Notes: a model not told the origin generated them from the sequence alone. Positions 1 to 6,816 are shown, counted from the stretch's first letter. The stretch: 10,799 bases of DNA from an uncultured Eggerthella sp. (GCA_902470405.1 CABRGJ010000007.1:1-10799); one strand, 5' to 3'. Made by a program: numbers and translations.

Positions 1-77
1 TCCTCTGGCGCGTTACTTTAAAACGAGGGTGAGCTCTAAGGGTCGTAGTGTGCGTGTATTTTGAGCGTGCGTCTTGG

Positions 78-93
78 AGGCGCTAATTCGCCT
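78..93. other. short hairpin 3' of the GH3 gene
   Basis: Inverted repeat AGGCG (78-82) and CGCCT (89-93) around a 6-nt loop, 4 bp past the stop codon of the minus-strand glycosidase. Its position suits a weak transcription terminator, but the stem is only 5 bp and no T-run follows it. The rest of bases 1-97 shows no convincing gene. Confidence 0.2.
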
Positions 94-97
94 GCGG

Positions 98-1405
98 CTA
101 GATGAGTCCATAGACTATTTTCAGATGCAGTACGCGCGCTACCGATTCATTCAGGCGATCCATAGGAAGTGCGCCTGTATTTACAGCTTCGAGCACTGCT
201 TCGTACGCATCGTGTAGGTTGAGCGGCATCAGCAATAGATCGCATCCAGCTTGCAGAGCGGTAACGGCAGCTTCGCCAGAGCTGTAGAAATCCGCGATCG
301 CACTCATCTCGAGCGCATCAGTTATGACGACTCCCTTGAATTCGAGCTGGTCACGCAGAATGTCCTGTATGATCGCACTCGAAAGGCTGGCTGGGATGTC
401 ATTGTCGGTGATGTTTGGCAGCGAGAGGTGGCCCATCATCACCATGGGGGCACCCGCTTCGATGCCAGCGCGGAACGGAACGAGCTCGCAGTCGGTGAGC
501 TGCGAGAGCGTGGCATCGATCGAGATGCGTGAATCATGGCTGTCGGTCGGCGCTGCGCCCAGGCCGGGAAAGTGCTTGAGACAGCAGATCATACCAGCCT
601 CTTCGAAGCCTTCCACCTGTGCTGTTATCATGTGCGCAACGGTCTCTGCATCGGCAGCGAACGCACGTTTGGCCATTACGCTGCTCTCAGGGTTCGAATT
701 CACGTCGCAAACGGGTGCGAAGTCGGTGTCGAACCCAAGCTGCTCAAGATAGTCTGCGATGCGCACAGCGACTTCTTTTGCGCGTGCAGGATCGTTCGTC
801 GCGCCGACGTCCGCCATGTTGCCCACGTTCTCCACCCCGAAAGGTTCGTTTCCGCCGATGCGCGACACCGTTCCGCCTTCTTCGTCGATAGAGAGCAGCG
901 GGGGAATGCCGCAGGTTTCACTGACCGTGCGTTTTAGGTCTGCGAGCAGAGTGGTTGCCTGAGCAGGATCGATGAGATTCTCGCGGAAGAACGTGATGCC
1001 GCCCACGGGCATCGCCTGGATCGCTTGCGCGAGCTCAGGCGTGAGGGAGGTGATGTCGGGCGTTCCGCTTTCTTCGCCAGCATCTTCCGCGCCTGCTTTG
1101 GCAACATTTGCACCTAGAAGCGCTTCGGGCGTAACTACGAAGAGTTGCGCGACCTTCTGCTCGGTGGTCAACTCCGCGAGCAGTGCTGAGGCATACAGCT
1201 TGCTACCGATGGTCGAGATGCTCTTTGAAGCGAACCCCTTTGCCTGTGCTCCTGTGCTCACGCTGTTTTTCTGTGTAGGGGCACAGCCGAATAGCGACAG
1301 CGATGCTGCCGAAAGTGCGCTTGCTGCTGCAAGCTCTACAAACCTGCGTCTGCTGAACATACGCATGCTCGATGATCGATTGATATGGTTCACCGATTCG
1401 TTCAT
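98..1405 (-). CDS. GH3 family beta-N-acetylhexosaminidase-like Tat lipoprotein
   Basis: Glycoside hydrolase family 3 enzyme of the NagZ/YbbD type, expected to remove terminal N-acetylglucosamine from cell-wall or other glycans outside the membrane. With an ATG start at 1405 the protein is 435 aa. It opens with a twin-arginine motif SRRRF (18-22), a hydrophobic stretch, and a lipobox LFGC with the lipidated Cys at 41, so it should be exported folded and anchored on the outer face of the membrane. Barrel motifs follow in order: IDEEGG (173-178), KHFPG (277-281), the D288-S-H290 dyad typical of NagZ acid/base chemistry, and VITDALEM with the likely nucleophile D363. The length fits the single-domain NagZ class. 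The frame stays open back to a TTG at 1474, but that adds 23 residues ahead of the signal and has no ribosome site; ATGs at 1366 and 1360 remain possible. Family is confident; the exact substrate is inferred. Confidence 0.88.
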   Translation of the reverse strand: MNESVNHINRSSSMRMFSRRRFVELAAASALSAASLSLFGCAPTQKNSVSTGAQAKGFASKSISTIGSKLYASALLAELTTEQKVAQLFVVTPEALLGANVAKAGAEDAGEESGTPDITSLTPELAQAIQAMPVGGITFFRENLIDPAQATTLLADLKRTVSETCGIPPLLSIDEEGGTVSRIGGNEPFGVENVGNMADVGATNDPARAKEVAVRIADYLEQLGFDTDFAPVCDVNSNPESSVMAKRAFAADAETVAHMITAQVEGFEEAGMICCLKHFPGLGAAPTDSHDSRISIDATLSQLTDCELVPFRAGIEAGAPMVMMGHLSLPNITDNDIPASLSSAIIQDILRDQLEFKGVVITDALEMSAIADFYSSGEAAVTALQAGCDLLLMPLNLHDAYEAVLEAVNTGALPMDRLNESVARVLHLKIVYGLI

Positions 1406-1428
1406 ACCAACCACCGTACCATGTTCAG

Positions 1429-1444
1429 CGCTCGATATCGAGCG
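1429..1444. promoter_or_regulatory. perfect 16-bp palindrome between divergent genes
   Basis: CGCTCGATATCGAGCG is fully self-complementary. It sits 24 bp before the glycosidase start and 122 bp before the exporter start, where a shared operator would be expected. A given 16-bp perfect palindrome is expected by chance roughly 0.15 times per 10 kb. No regulator is identified and the protein bound is unknown. Confidence 0.35.
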
Positions 1445-1458
1445 ACGCGTCTGTTGAG

Positions 1459-1476
1459 GCTTGTTCGTCAACAAGC
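1459..1476. promoter_or_regulatory. inverted repeat, 7-bp arms
   Basis: GCTTGTT (1459-1465) and AACAAGC (1470-1476) flank the 4-nt spacer CGTC. It lies 14 bp from the 16-bp palindrome in the same divergent spacer. It could be an operator or an RNA hairpin in the leader of either gene. No strong sigma-70 promoter could be placed beside it. Confidence 0.3.
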
Positions 1477-1565
1477 AGTTTGCTTACACGAAGGATCGAC
1501 AACGAAATCGTACCAGTTTTGCGTCGTCGATCCGTCCTTCTGTTCTTTGCGCGAAAATCGAGGAG

Positions 1566-2784
1566 ATGGATCTTTCAGTAAAACAGATGAACCCGACGCG
1601 CTATGAAGAGACGCTTTCCACTATCTTGGATGTGGGCGAGAGCATGCTCGCAGCCGGCGCTGATGTGAGCCTCGTTGAGGAAGAGGTGCAGAAGATGGTG
1701 TTCGCGGCAGGAGCCGAAAAGGCGGACATCTTTGCACTCTCGTCGCTCATCATTGCTTCGATGACTACATCCGACGGTCGTGTCTATAGCGAGAATCGGC
1801 GTTTTGCACGCGGGGCGAACACCGATTTTGAGAATCGAGTTCTGCTCAGGTGAACTGAGCGCTGCAGATATGCAGCATAGACGCGACGCAATAACGAAGC
1901 GCCCCCAGTCAAAGCTCATGCTGTACGGAGGAGCCGTGCTCTCGACCGCAGGGTTCGCGGTATTCTTCGGTGGTACACTGCTTGACGGCATAGTGTCGGC
2001 GCTGTTCGCACTCATCATCTGCTTCATGCTCGAATATATCAAACCGCGCCTGGTGAACGAGAATGTCTTTCTGTTCCTTGCCGCGTTCATATCTGGTCTC
2101 GGTATCGCGCTGTTCGCGAAAGCAGTGCCGGATCTGAACATGGGCATGACCATCGTAGGCACCATCATGATCCTGATTCCGGGCATTGCGGTCACGAATT
2201 CCGCGCGCGATATGCTCTCGGGTGATGTGATCACCGGCATTGTAGGCCTGGTTCAAGCGCTCATCGCTTCTACGGTGTTGGCGGTGGGATATATCGCTGC
2301 CCTGTGGATACTCTCAGCAGGCATGGTCGACACGCCCGATACACTACAGACATCCTTGCCAGTGCAGCTGTCAGCCGCACTGGTAGCGACGCTCGGATTC
2401 GCTCTGTTCTACAATGTGAAGAAGCGAGAGATTCCAGCGCTCGCCGTAGGAGGCCTGGGGGTGTGGGTCGTCTATTTGGCGGTGAGCGCGCTCGTTCCCG
2501 AAATGCCCTTCCTTGCTACGTTCGTTGCATCCGTTGTGGGCGCGATCTTCTCAGCTGGTATGGGAATCTGGTTCAAGGTGCCCGCTTCTATCTTCTTCTA
2601 CGTGGCTGTCATCACGCTCATCCCTGGGCGCATGCTCTATTTTACGATGGCGTGCGCTGCGGCGGGCAGCTGGGCGCTCTTCGAGAATTTTGCGACCATG
2701 ACGCTCATCGCGGTATTGGGGATCGCGGCAGGCATGTCGCTCATCTGGGCGTTCGCTGCCCTCGTTCTGAAGAGCAGATGGTAG
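1566..2784 (+). pseudogene. ThrE-type threonine/serine exporter, frame interrupted
   Basis: Membrane exporter of the ThrE family (DUF1212 plus DUF3815 halves), which moves threonine, serine and related small molecules out of the cell. The N-terminal soluble part (from ATG 1566 or 1587) reads in one frame to a TGA at 1851-1853. The rest, including the roughly ten membrane helices, reads in the +1 frame and is open from 1780 to 2784. Family signatures are clear in the second frame: IPGIAVTN at 2176-2199 in the first membrane half and LIPGRMLY at 2617-2640 in the second. At the joint, NTDFE in the first frame and EFCSGELSAADM in the second lie about two codons apart, whereas relatives as I remember them have about eight to ten more residues there. 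That suggests a small deletion that also shifts the frame. A GTG at 1780 or ATG at 1870 could start the second part alone, but neither has a good ribosome site. Sequence error is the main alternative. Confidence 0.8.
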
Positions 2785-2817
2785 ACGAAGGCCTCCGATC
2801 TACGGTAAGATGCTTCA

Positions 2818-3245
2818 TCAGGCGCCAAGGTTACCCAACGCTTCGAGGGTAGCCTTGATATTGTCCTTATGCCAGTTCTTTGGTCCTCCTACGAATTGTG
2901 TCGCGTATGCGCCAGAAATTCGGCAATTGCTCAGCGCTTCTTGTTGCGTGGTGAACTTGATATCGCCGTTTTGGGTGTGAAGGTCGACCACGGTATTGAG
3001 CAGGTCATCTGAAAAGTCGACCGACTCGATGTCTTGATAAGGAATGACGAGGGGTACTTCTTTGCGCAAGGTCGTCCAGTTAGGATCGAAGGGCAAACAG
3101 ACCAGCTCATTCTCGCACATCGGAAAAACTGGACCACCTTACTGCTCAGGTTGTCTGGAGCAGGCCTTACGATAATAGTGCGACCTTCGAGTGGTTCATA
3201 TCCAGCTTGTTTCGTGTACTCCCATACGGTTTCTTCACGTGCCAT
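2818..3245 (-). pseudogene. small PH-like domain protein, split by a -1 frame change
   Basis: Codons from ATG 3245 have an excellent ribosome site (AGGGAGG, about 6 nt upstream) and encode about 41 sensible residues beginning MAREETVWEYTKQAGYEPLE. The frame then runs into nonsense. A second frame, from 3120 to the stop at 2818, supplies about 100 residues with alternating hydrophobic strands (ENELVCLPFDP, LVIPYQDIESVDF, TVVDLHTQNGDIKF) and a final helix, a pattern typical of bacterial PH-like domains. The two frames join smoothly at a T5 run on the minus strand (3124-3128): one extra T gives a continuous protein of about 142 aa with QFFPMCENEL at the joint. The gene lies 54 bp after the XRE regulator on the same strand and probably shares its transcript. 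The PH-like call is inferred from pattern; function is unknown. ATG 3120 could start the second part alone but has no ribosome site. Confidence 0.6.
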
Positions 3246-3299
3246 ATCAATGCCTCCCTTATCGTCGATGACAAATTGAACGAACGAAAGCAGGCGTTG

Positions 3300-3914
3300 T
3301 TAGACTACGCTCATGAGCGCCCATCCGATAACGCCGCCAAAAGCCGCTCCTGCGAGCAGTTTTATGACGGTCGCACCAAAGGGATGTGCGCGTGAGAACG
3401 CGTGAGGGTCATGGAGGTCTTCTTCTGCGGTGCTGCCTTCGAGAAAGGCTTTGATCTCGCGATAAGCGACCACATCATGCTTCTTCTTGATGCGCTCATA
3501 CGCGAAGGCGGCTCCCATTCCGATGACATATAAGAGCAAGAATGCACCTAAGCCAACGATGTTTCCCTGCGTAAACCCTCCCAGATCGGAAGGTTCGCGC
3601 CAGAGGAATGAGAGCGAGACCAAGAAGACGAGAGCAAGTGCGAAAGAAGCAGACATGATCCCGATGAGCCATTTCAGCTTCTTCGAATCTTCCTCCATAG
3701 CTTTGCGCATCACCGCAAGATCGCCCATGACCAATTCGTCCAAGGAGGAATCGAAGAGTTCGCTGAGTAGCAGGAGACTTTGAACGTCGGGATAGGTTTT
3801 ATCATTTTCCCAACTTGAAAGCGTTTGCCGTGAGACGAATATCGCTTTCGCGGCATCTTCTTGGGACAAACCCAAGCGCTCTCTATTCGTCCTGAGCTGC
3901 TTTGCGAGCTCCAT
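3300..3914 (-). CDS. XRE-family regulator with C-terminal membrane domain
   Basis: A 204-aa protein with an N-terminal helix-turn-helix of the Cro/cI (XRE) type: residues 4-60 contain LRTNRERLGLSQEDAAKAI and the recognition-helix region FVSRQTLSSWENDKTYPD. Three probable membrane helices follow at about 82-104, 118-140 and 181-203, with a charged segment (141-178) between the last two. The start at 3914 is chosen because AAAGGAGG lies 5 nt before it; the GTG at 3929 falls inside that ribosome site. Membrane-tethered XRE proteins usually repress DNA near their own gene and respond to a signal at the membrane. The PH-like gene follows after 54 bp and is the likely partner. Fold and membrane anchoring are visible in the sequence; the target and signal are unknown. 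Confidence 0.82.
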   Translation of the reverse strand: MELAKQLRTNRERLGLSQEDAAKAIFVSRQTLSSWENDKTYPDVQSLLLLSELFDSSLDELVMGDLAVMRKAMEEDSKKLKWLIGIMSASFALALVFLVSLSFLWREPSDLGGFTQGNIVGLGAFLLLYVIGMGAAFAYERIKKKHDVVAYREIKAFLEGSTAEEDLHDPHAFSRAHPFGATVIKLLAGAAFGGVIGWALMSVV

Positions 3915-3956
3915 CGATCCTCCTTTCACGAACGCTGCTTACGTCGGCATCGAAAG

Positions 3957-3986
3957 ATAGCATGACAGCAAAGCGAAGTGTGTCAA
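3957..3986 (-). promoter_or_regulatory. candidate promoter of the XRE / PH-like pair
   Basis: Read on the minus strand, a consensus -35 box TTGACA (3981-3986) is followed after 18 bp by TGCTAT (3957-3962). The same bases offer TATCTT preceded by TGC as an extended -10, though that is 21 bp from the -35. The start codon at 3914 is 42 bp downstream. The -35 is perfect and the -10 mediocre. Confidence 0.4.
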
Positions 3987-4002
3987 ATGGGAGATATTTC
4001 TG

Positions 4003-4022
4003 ATGTAAAAAGTTCTTTACAT
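4003..4022. promoter_or_regulatory. AT-rich dyad upstream of the XRE promoter
   Basis: ATGTAAA (4003-4009) and TTTACAT (4016-4022) form a perfect 7-bp dyad with a 6-bp spacer, 16 bp before the TTGACA box. Size and spacing suit a dimeric helix-turn-helix protein, so the neighbouring XRE regulator is the obvious candidate. It also lies 18 bp past the stop codon of the dehydrogenase and could act as a weak terminator hairpin for it. Confidence 0.35.
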
Positions 4023-4040
4023 GGCTTTTGAACTGGGGAA

Positions 4041-4793
4041 TTAGGTATGCATATGAATGCCGCCATCGACCATGAAGGACTGTCCGGTGAAGTAAGAACC
4101 TTCATCGCTGACGAGGAACAGGATGAGTGGCGCGCAGTCTTCTTCGGTGGTGCCGATCCTTCCAAGAGGGCTTTTTGACTCAAGACTCTTCAATGCTTCG
4201 GGCTGGGTCTGGCGGAAGAAGTCAGTTGCGATGATCGGCAAGAATACATTCACCGTGATGCCGTACTTGCCCCATTCGCGTGCGCCTGTGCGTGTGATCG
4301 CACGGATGGCCTCCTTTGCCATGCCATAGGCACCAAAGCCCTCGTTGCCATCGTATCCTGCTGCCGATGCGGTGTTGATGATGCGCCCATGTCCGCTCTT
4401 CTTGAGGTAAGGGAAGCATTCCTTCATGAACAGCATGCTGGCAAGCGCACCGCTCTTGAATGCGGTCATGGCATAGTCGATATCGATATCCTCGATCTCG
4501 CAGTAGGCCATCGAACCTTGAGCGCAGTTGATGAGGATGTCGACGCCGCCGAACTTATTGACGCACTGTTCGACGACATTTTTGATTTGATCGGGATCCA
4601 TGACATCGCAGGGCACGGGGAGAACCGCTGCGCCGGCAGGTTCGAGCTCGGCCTTGAGTTCTTCGAGCTTCTCCATGCGACGTGCACAAATGCAGATGTT
4701 CGCACCATTTTCAGCCAGTACTTTTGCAAGCCCGCGGCCTACGCCAGAGCTTGCTCCCGTAACGATCGCTGTTCTTCCTTCAAGTTTCTTCAT
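4041..4793 (-). CDS. short-chain dehydrogenase/reductase with incomplete catalytic tetrad
   Basis: A classical-size SDR (250 aa) with a Rossmann fold that should bind NAD(H) or NADP(H) in the cytoplasm. The nucleotide-binding motif TGASSGVG is at 12-19, with basic residues RR (38-39) near the end of the second strand hinting at NADPH preference. D63 in PCDV contacts the adenine ring in relatives. S143 and Y156-G-M-A-K160 form the catalytic Ser-Tyr-Lys, and FTGQSFMVDGG is the usual C-terminal motif. Two oddities: the NNAG structural motif reads NCAQ (89-92), and no Asn occurs between residue 90 and N140, so the fourth tetrad residue is absent. ATG 4793 has AGGAG 8 nt upstream. The substrate (sterol, sugar, keto acid or other) cannot be told from the sequence. 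It appears to be transcribed alone. Confidence 0.85.
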   Translation of the reverse strand: MKKLEGRTAIVTGASSGVGRGLAKVLAENGANICICARRMEKLEELKAELEPAGAAVLPVPCDVMDPDQIKNVVEQCVNKFGGVDILINCAQGSMAYCEIEDIDIDYAMTAFKSGALASMLFMKECFPYLKKSGHGRIINTASAAGYDGNEGFGAYGMAKEAIRAITRTGAREWGKYGITVNVFLPIIATDFFRQTQPEALKSLESKSPLGRIGTTEEDCAPLILFLVSDEGSYFTGQSFMVDGGIHMHT

Positions 4794-4838
4794 GTGCTTC
4801 GCTCCTGTTCATGATGAGTGAGAATCGCGTACGAGGAA

Positions 4839-4847
4839 ACTATAGCA
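4839..4847 (-). promoter_or_regulatory. candidate extended -10 promoter of the SDR gene
   Basis: On the minus strand TGCTATAGT gives an extended -10 element (TG, one base, then TATAGT), 45 bp before the start codon at 4793. No good -35 lies 16-18 bp upstream, which is tolerable for extended -10 promoters. Confidence 0.4.
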
Positions 4848-4947
4848 CGAGGGCATATCGTGGAAGGGTCGAGCTGCAGAAGGACAGCGAGATCCCATGA
4901 GTATACTTGTGGAACGATACAAACTGCCAGAGTAGGATGCTGCGGGG

Positions 4948-5730
4948 CTAATCGTATGGGATGGTGTTCGTGAACGGGTAGGTGGCATCTGAGGCCACTA
5001 CCAGGTAGTTCTCAGCGCCACCGAACTGATCGTCCGACGCGTCGATCACGCTCACTTGAGCGAAGTGTTCGCGCAGTCTTTCAACGAAATGATAGAGGCG
5101 ATACATATCATCACCCGTGTATTCGATCACGCAGTTGAACATGAGCAGACCACCTGGCGTGAGCTTGTCTTTAGCCGATGCAATGCCTTCATCGTTTCTG
5201 AAATAGCTTGCATCTTTGCGCCCAGTGAACGCATCGATAATGATCGCATCGTAGCGATCAGAGCAGCGTTTCAGGAATGCTTCACCATCTTCAATGAAGA
5301 TGCGTAGATCCTCGGCGCGATCCTGCTTTGCGAGCTGTGCTTCGAGCCGATCGAGGAAGAAGAATTCACGTGCGATGTTCACCATAGCCTCATCGATCTC
5401 GACCACATCGAGCTTCACGCCGGGATGCTGGATGAGCAGCTGCTTGGGGTAGGCAAAGCCCGCACCGCCGATCATGAGCACGCGTTCGAGTGGGTGCGAT
5501 TCGGCGGCTTCGAAGATGTGGTCGAAAGCACGGAGATATTCAAAGGGGCAGAGCGCCCAGCGTTCGTCAAGGTAGGTTGCGGATTGCAGGACGCCATCCA
5601 CGGCGAGCACGCGTACATCTCGATCACTCTCATCGGGGATCGAATAGATGGAGGCTTCTCCGAACATCGTAGGGAGGTCGTGTTGGCCAACGAAGTGGCC
5701 TTGCAATTTTTTCAGTAATGTTGAGAGCAT
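4948..5730 (-). CDS. spermidine-synthase-fold protein (SAM-binding type), activity uncertain
   Basis: A 260-aa soluble protein with the Rossmann-like fold shared by polyamine aminopropyltransferases and methyltransferases. Visible motifs are VLMIGGAGFAYPK (84-96, nucleotide loop), VVEID with E111 (ribose contact), IEDGEAF (146-152, adenine contact), YDAIIIDAFTG (160-170) and LTPGG (190-194). True spermidine synthases carry GGGDGG and a D-S/C-T/S-D-P catalytic loop; here these read GGAGFA and DAFTG, so aminopropyl transfer is doubtful. Such diverged SpeE-like proteins are common in actinobacteria and have no settled function as far as I know. ATG 5730 has a GAGGAAG ribosome site. It starts 51 bp after the Fic gene on the same strand and is probably co-transcribed with it. 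No polyamine-pathway neighbour such as speD is present. Confidence 0.78.
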   Translation of the reverse strand: MLSTLLKKLQGHFVGQHDLPTMFGEASIYSIPDESDRDVRVLAVDGVLQSATYLDERWALCPFEYLRAFDHIFEAAESHPLERVLMIGGAGFAYPKQLLIQHPGVKLDVVEIDEAMVNIAREFFFLDRLEAQLAKQDRAEDLRIFIEDGEAFLKRCSDRYDAIIIDAFTGRKDASYFRNDEGIASAKDKLTPGGLLMFNCVIEYTGDDMYRLYHFVERLREHFAQVSVIDASDDQFGGAENYLVVASDATYPFTNTIPYD

Positions 5731-5781
5731 GTTCTTCCTCGGCTTGTCTTATTGCTATGAGCTGCTCTGGATGGAACTCAT

Positions 5782-6741
5782 TTATCGGTCAACCACTTCC
5801 CACGACCCGGCGCGCGGGCTGCCATGCCGTATGAGCAGCCCCTCTTCTTTAAGCTCCGCGACAACTCGCTCAGCGCTTCGCTTAGAAAAGCCTAATGCGT
5901 CCGCGAGCATGGCTACATTGCCTTGAGGATGCGTCTCGAAGAATTCGAGCGCCTGGGCTTTTGTGGTTTCGTGTTCGCTGTTTGGCTGTGCAAAAGGAAG
6001 CAGAGAGTCGCGTATGGCTTCGAGCATGAATTCAACGAATGCTTCGCTCGACCCGACAGCATCTGATTTCGCAAGCGCGGCATAGTAGCCGGCTTGATGC
6101 TGTCGAATGGTGCTTTCGACGGGAAGCCATGCGAGAATGGGCCTCCATCTTGAGAGCAGGAGCGTATGCCAAAGCCTGCCGATCCTCCCATTGCCGTCAG
6201 AGAACGGGTGGCAGAACTCGAACTCGAAGTGAAACACGCATGAGGCAAGCAAGGGGTGCATGTTGGTCGTTTTCAACCAGTCGAATACATCAGCCATTAC
6301 CTCAGGAACGTAAGCTGCAGGAGTGCCAGCGTGGATCAGAGAGTCTCCGTCGAAGACCCCGACATTTCTCGAACGAAAGCGACCCGATTCGAGAATAAGT
6401 CCATCCATCATCGTAGCGTGGGCCTTCAGGAGATCATCGATCGAAAAAGGATCGAGAGAGGGAAGGAGATCGTAGGCCTGCTTAGCGTTTTTGACCTCGC
6501 GTATATCGTGGGCATCGCCGAGGACGTGCTCACCGTCGATGATCGCACTCACGGCTTTTTCATCGAGTGTATTGCCTTCGATAAGAAGAGACGAATGGAT
6601 GGTTCGTATTCTGAGCTTGCGATGGAGAACAGGGTTCTTCGCGAGCGGGGCTTGAGGCGAGATCATCCCTACCAGTTCAGCGATCTCCATGCAGAGAGAA
6701 TCTATCCGATCGTTGCGTTCGAAAGGGGGCTTGTAGGACAT
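5782..6741 (-). CDS. Fic family protein with intrinsic inhibitory helix and winged helix
   Basis: A 319-aa Fic enzyme, expected to transfer AMP (or another nucleotide moiety) from ATP to hydroxyl groups of target proteins. The active loop H178-PFSDGNGRIGR189 matches the full HxFxxGNGRxxR signature: H178 is the catalytic base, D182 binds magnesium and R189 binds phosphate. An N-terminal inhibitory helix motif is present as S51-LLI-E55-G56, fitting [S/T]xxxE[G/N]. This makes it a self-inhibited class II protein that needs no separate antitoxin. Residues about 250-319 form a winged helix-turn-helix (VAMLADALGFSKRSAERVVAELKEEGLL), which suggests DNA binding. ATG 6741 is set by AAGGAGGT 6 nt upstream. 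The repeat cluster at 6779-6816 is its probable operator. The spermidine-synthase-like gene follows. Family, motifs and start are clear; the protein target is unknown. Confidence 0.92.
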   Translation of the reverse strand: MSYKPPFERNDRIDSLCMEIAELVGMISPQAPLAKNPVLHRKLRIRTIHSSLLIEGNTLDEKAVSAIIDGEHVLGDAHDIREVKNAKQAYDLLPSLDPFSIDDLLKAHATMMDGLILESGRFRSRNVGVFDGDSLIHAGTPAAYVPEVMADVFDWLKTTNMHPLLASCVFHFEFEFCHPFSDGNGRIGRLWHTLLLSRWRPILAWLPVESTIRQHQAGYYAALAKSDAVGSSEAFVEFMLEAIRDSLLPFAQPNSEHETTKAQALEFFETHPQGNVAMLADALGFSKRSAERVVAELKEEGLLIRHGSPRAGSWEVVDR

Positions 6742-6778
6742 GGTCCACCTCCTTTTCGTTCTGGCTGAACCGTACTCG

Positions 6779-6816
6779 TTTTACCGCCATTATTTTACCG
6801 CCATTGGCGGTAAAAT
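6779..6816. promoter_or_regulatory. operator-like cluster of three TTTTACCGCC half-sites before the Fic gene
   Basis: TTTTACCGCC occurs at 6779-6788 and again at 6793-6802, a direct repeat offset by 14 bp in which both copies extend to ...CCAT. Its reverse complement GGCGGTAAAA follows at 6806-6815. The second and third sites form a perfect dyad with 11-bp arms (6792-6802 and 6806-6816) around a 3-bp centre. The cluster ends 37 bp before the Fic start codon. On the minus strand a -10-like TAAAAT (6792-6797) lies inside the dyad, so a bound protein would block transcription. The winged helix of the Fic protein is the natural candidate for binding. Confidence 0.7.

Noticed and set aside
251..1457. 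Several plus-strand ORFs opposite the glycosidase, up to 161 codons
   Set aside because: They run antisense to a motif-complete GH3 gene and their translations show no family pattern; typical shadows of a GC-rich gene.
1406..1565. Sigma-70 promoters for the divergent GH3 and exporter genes
   Set aside because: TTGACG-, TTGTTC- and TTGCTT-like -35 candidates have no acceptable -10 at 16-18 bp, so none is annotated.
2781..2803. GTAGA/TCTAC inverted repeat between the convergent exporter and PH-like genes, considered as a bidirectional terminator
   Set aside because: Only 5 bp with a 13-nt loop and no T-run on either side.
4389..4814. 141-codon plus-strand ORF opposite the dehydrogenase
   Set aside because: Antisense to an SDR with all nucleotide-binding motifs; no family pattern or ribosome site.
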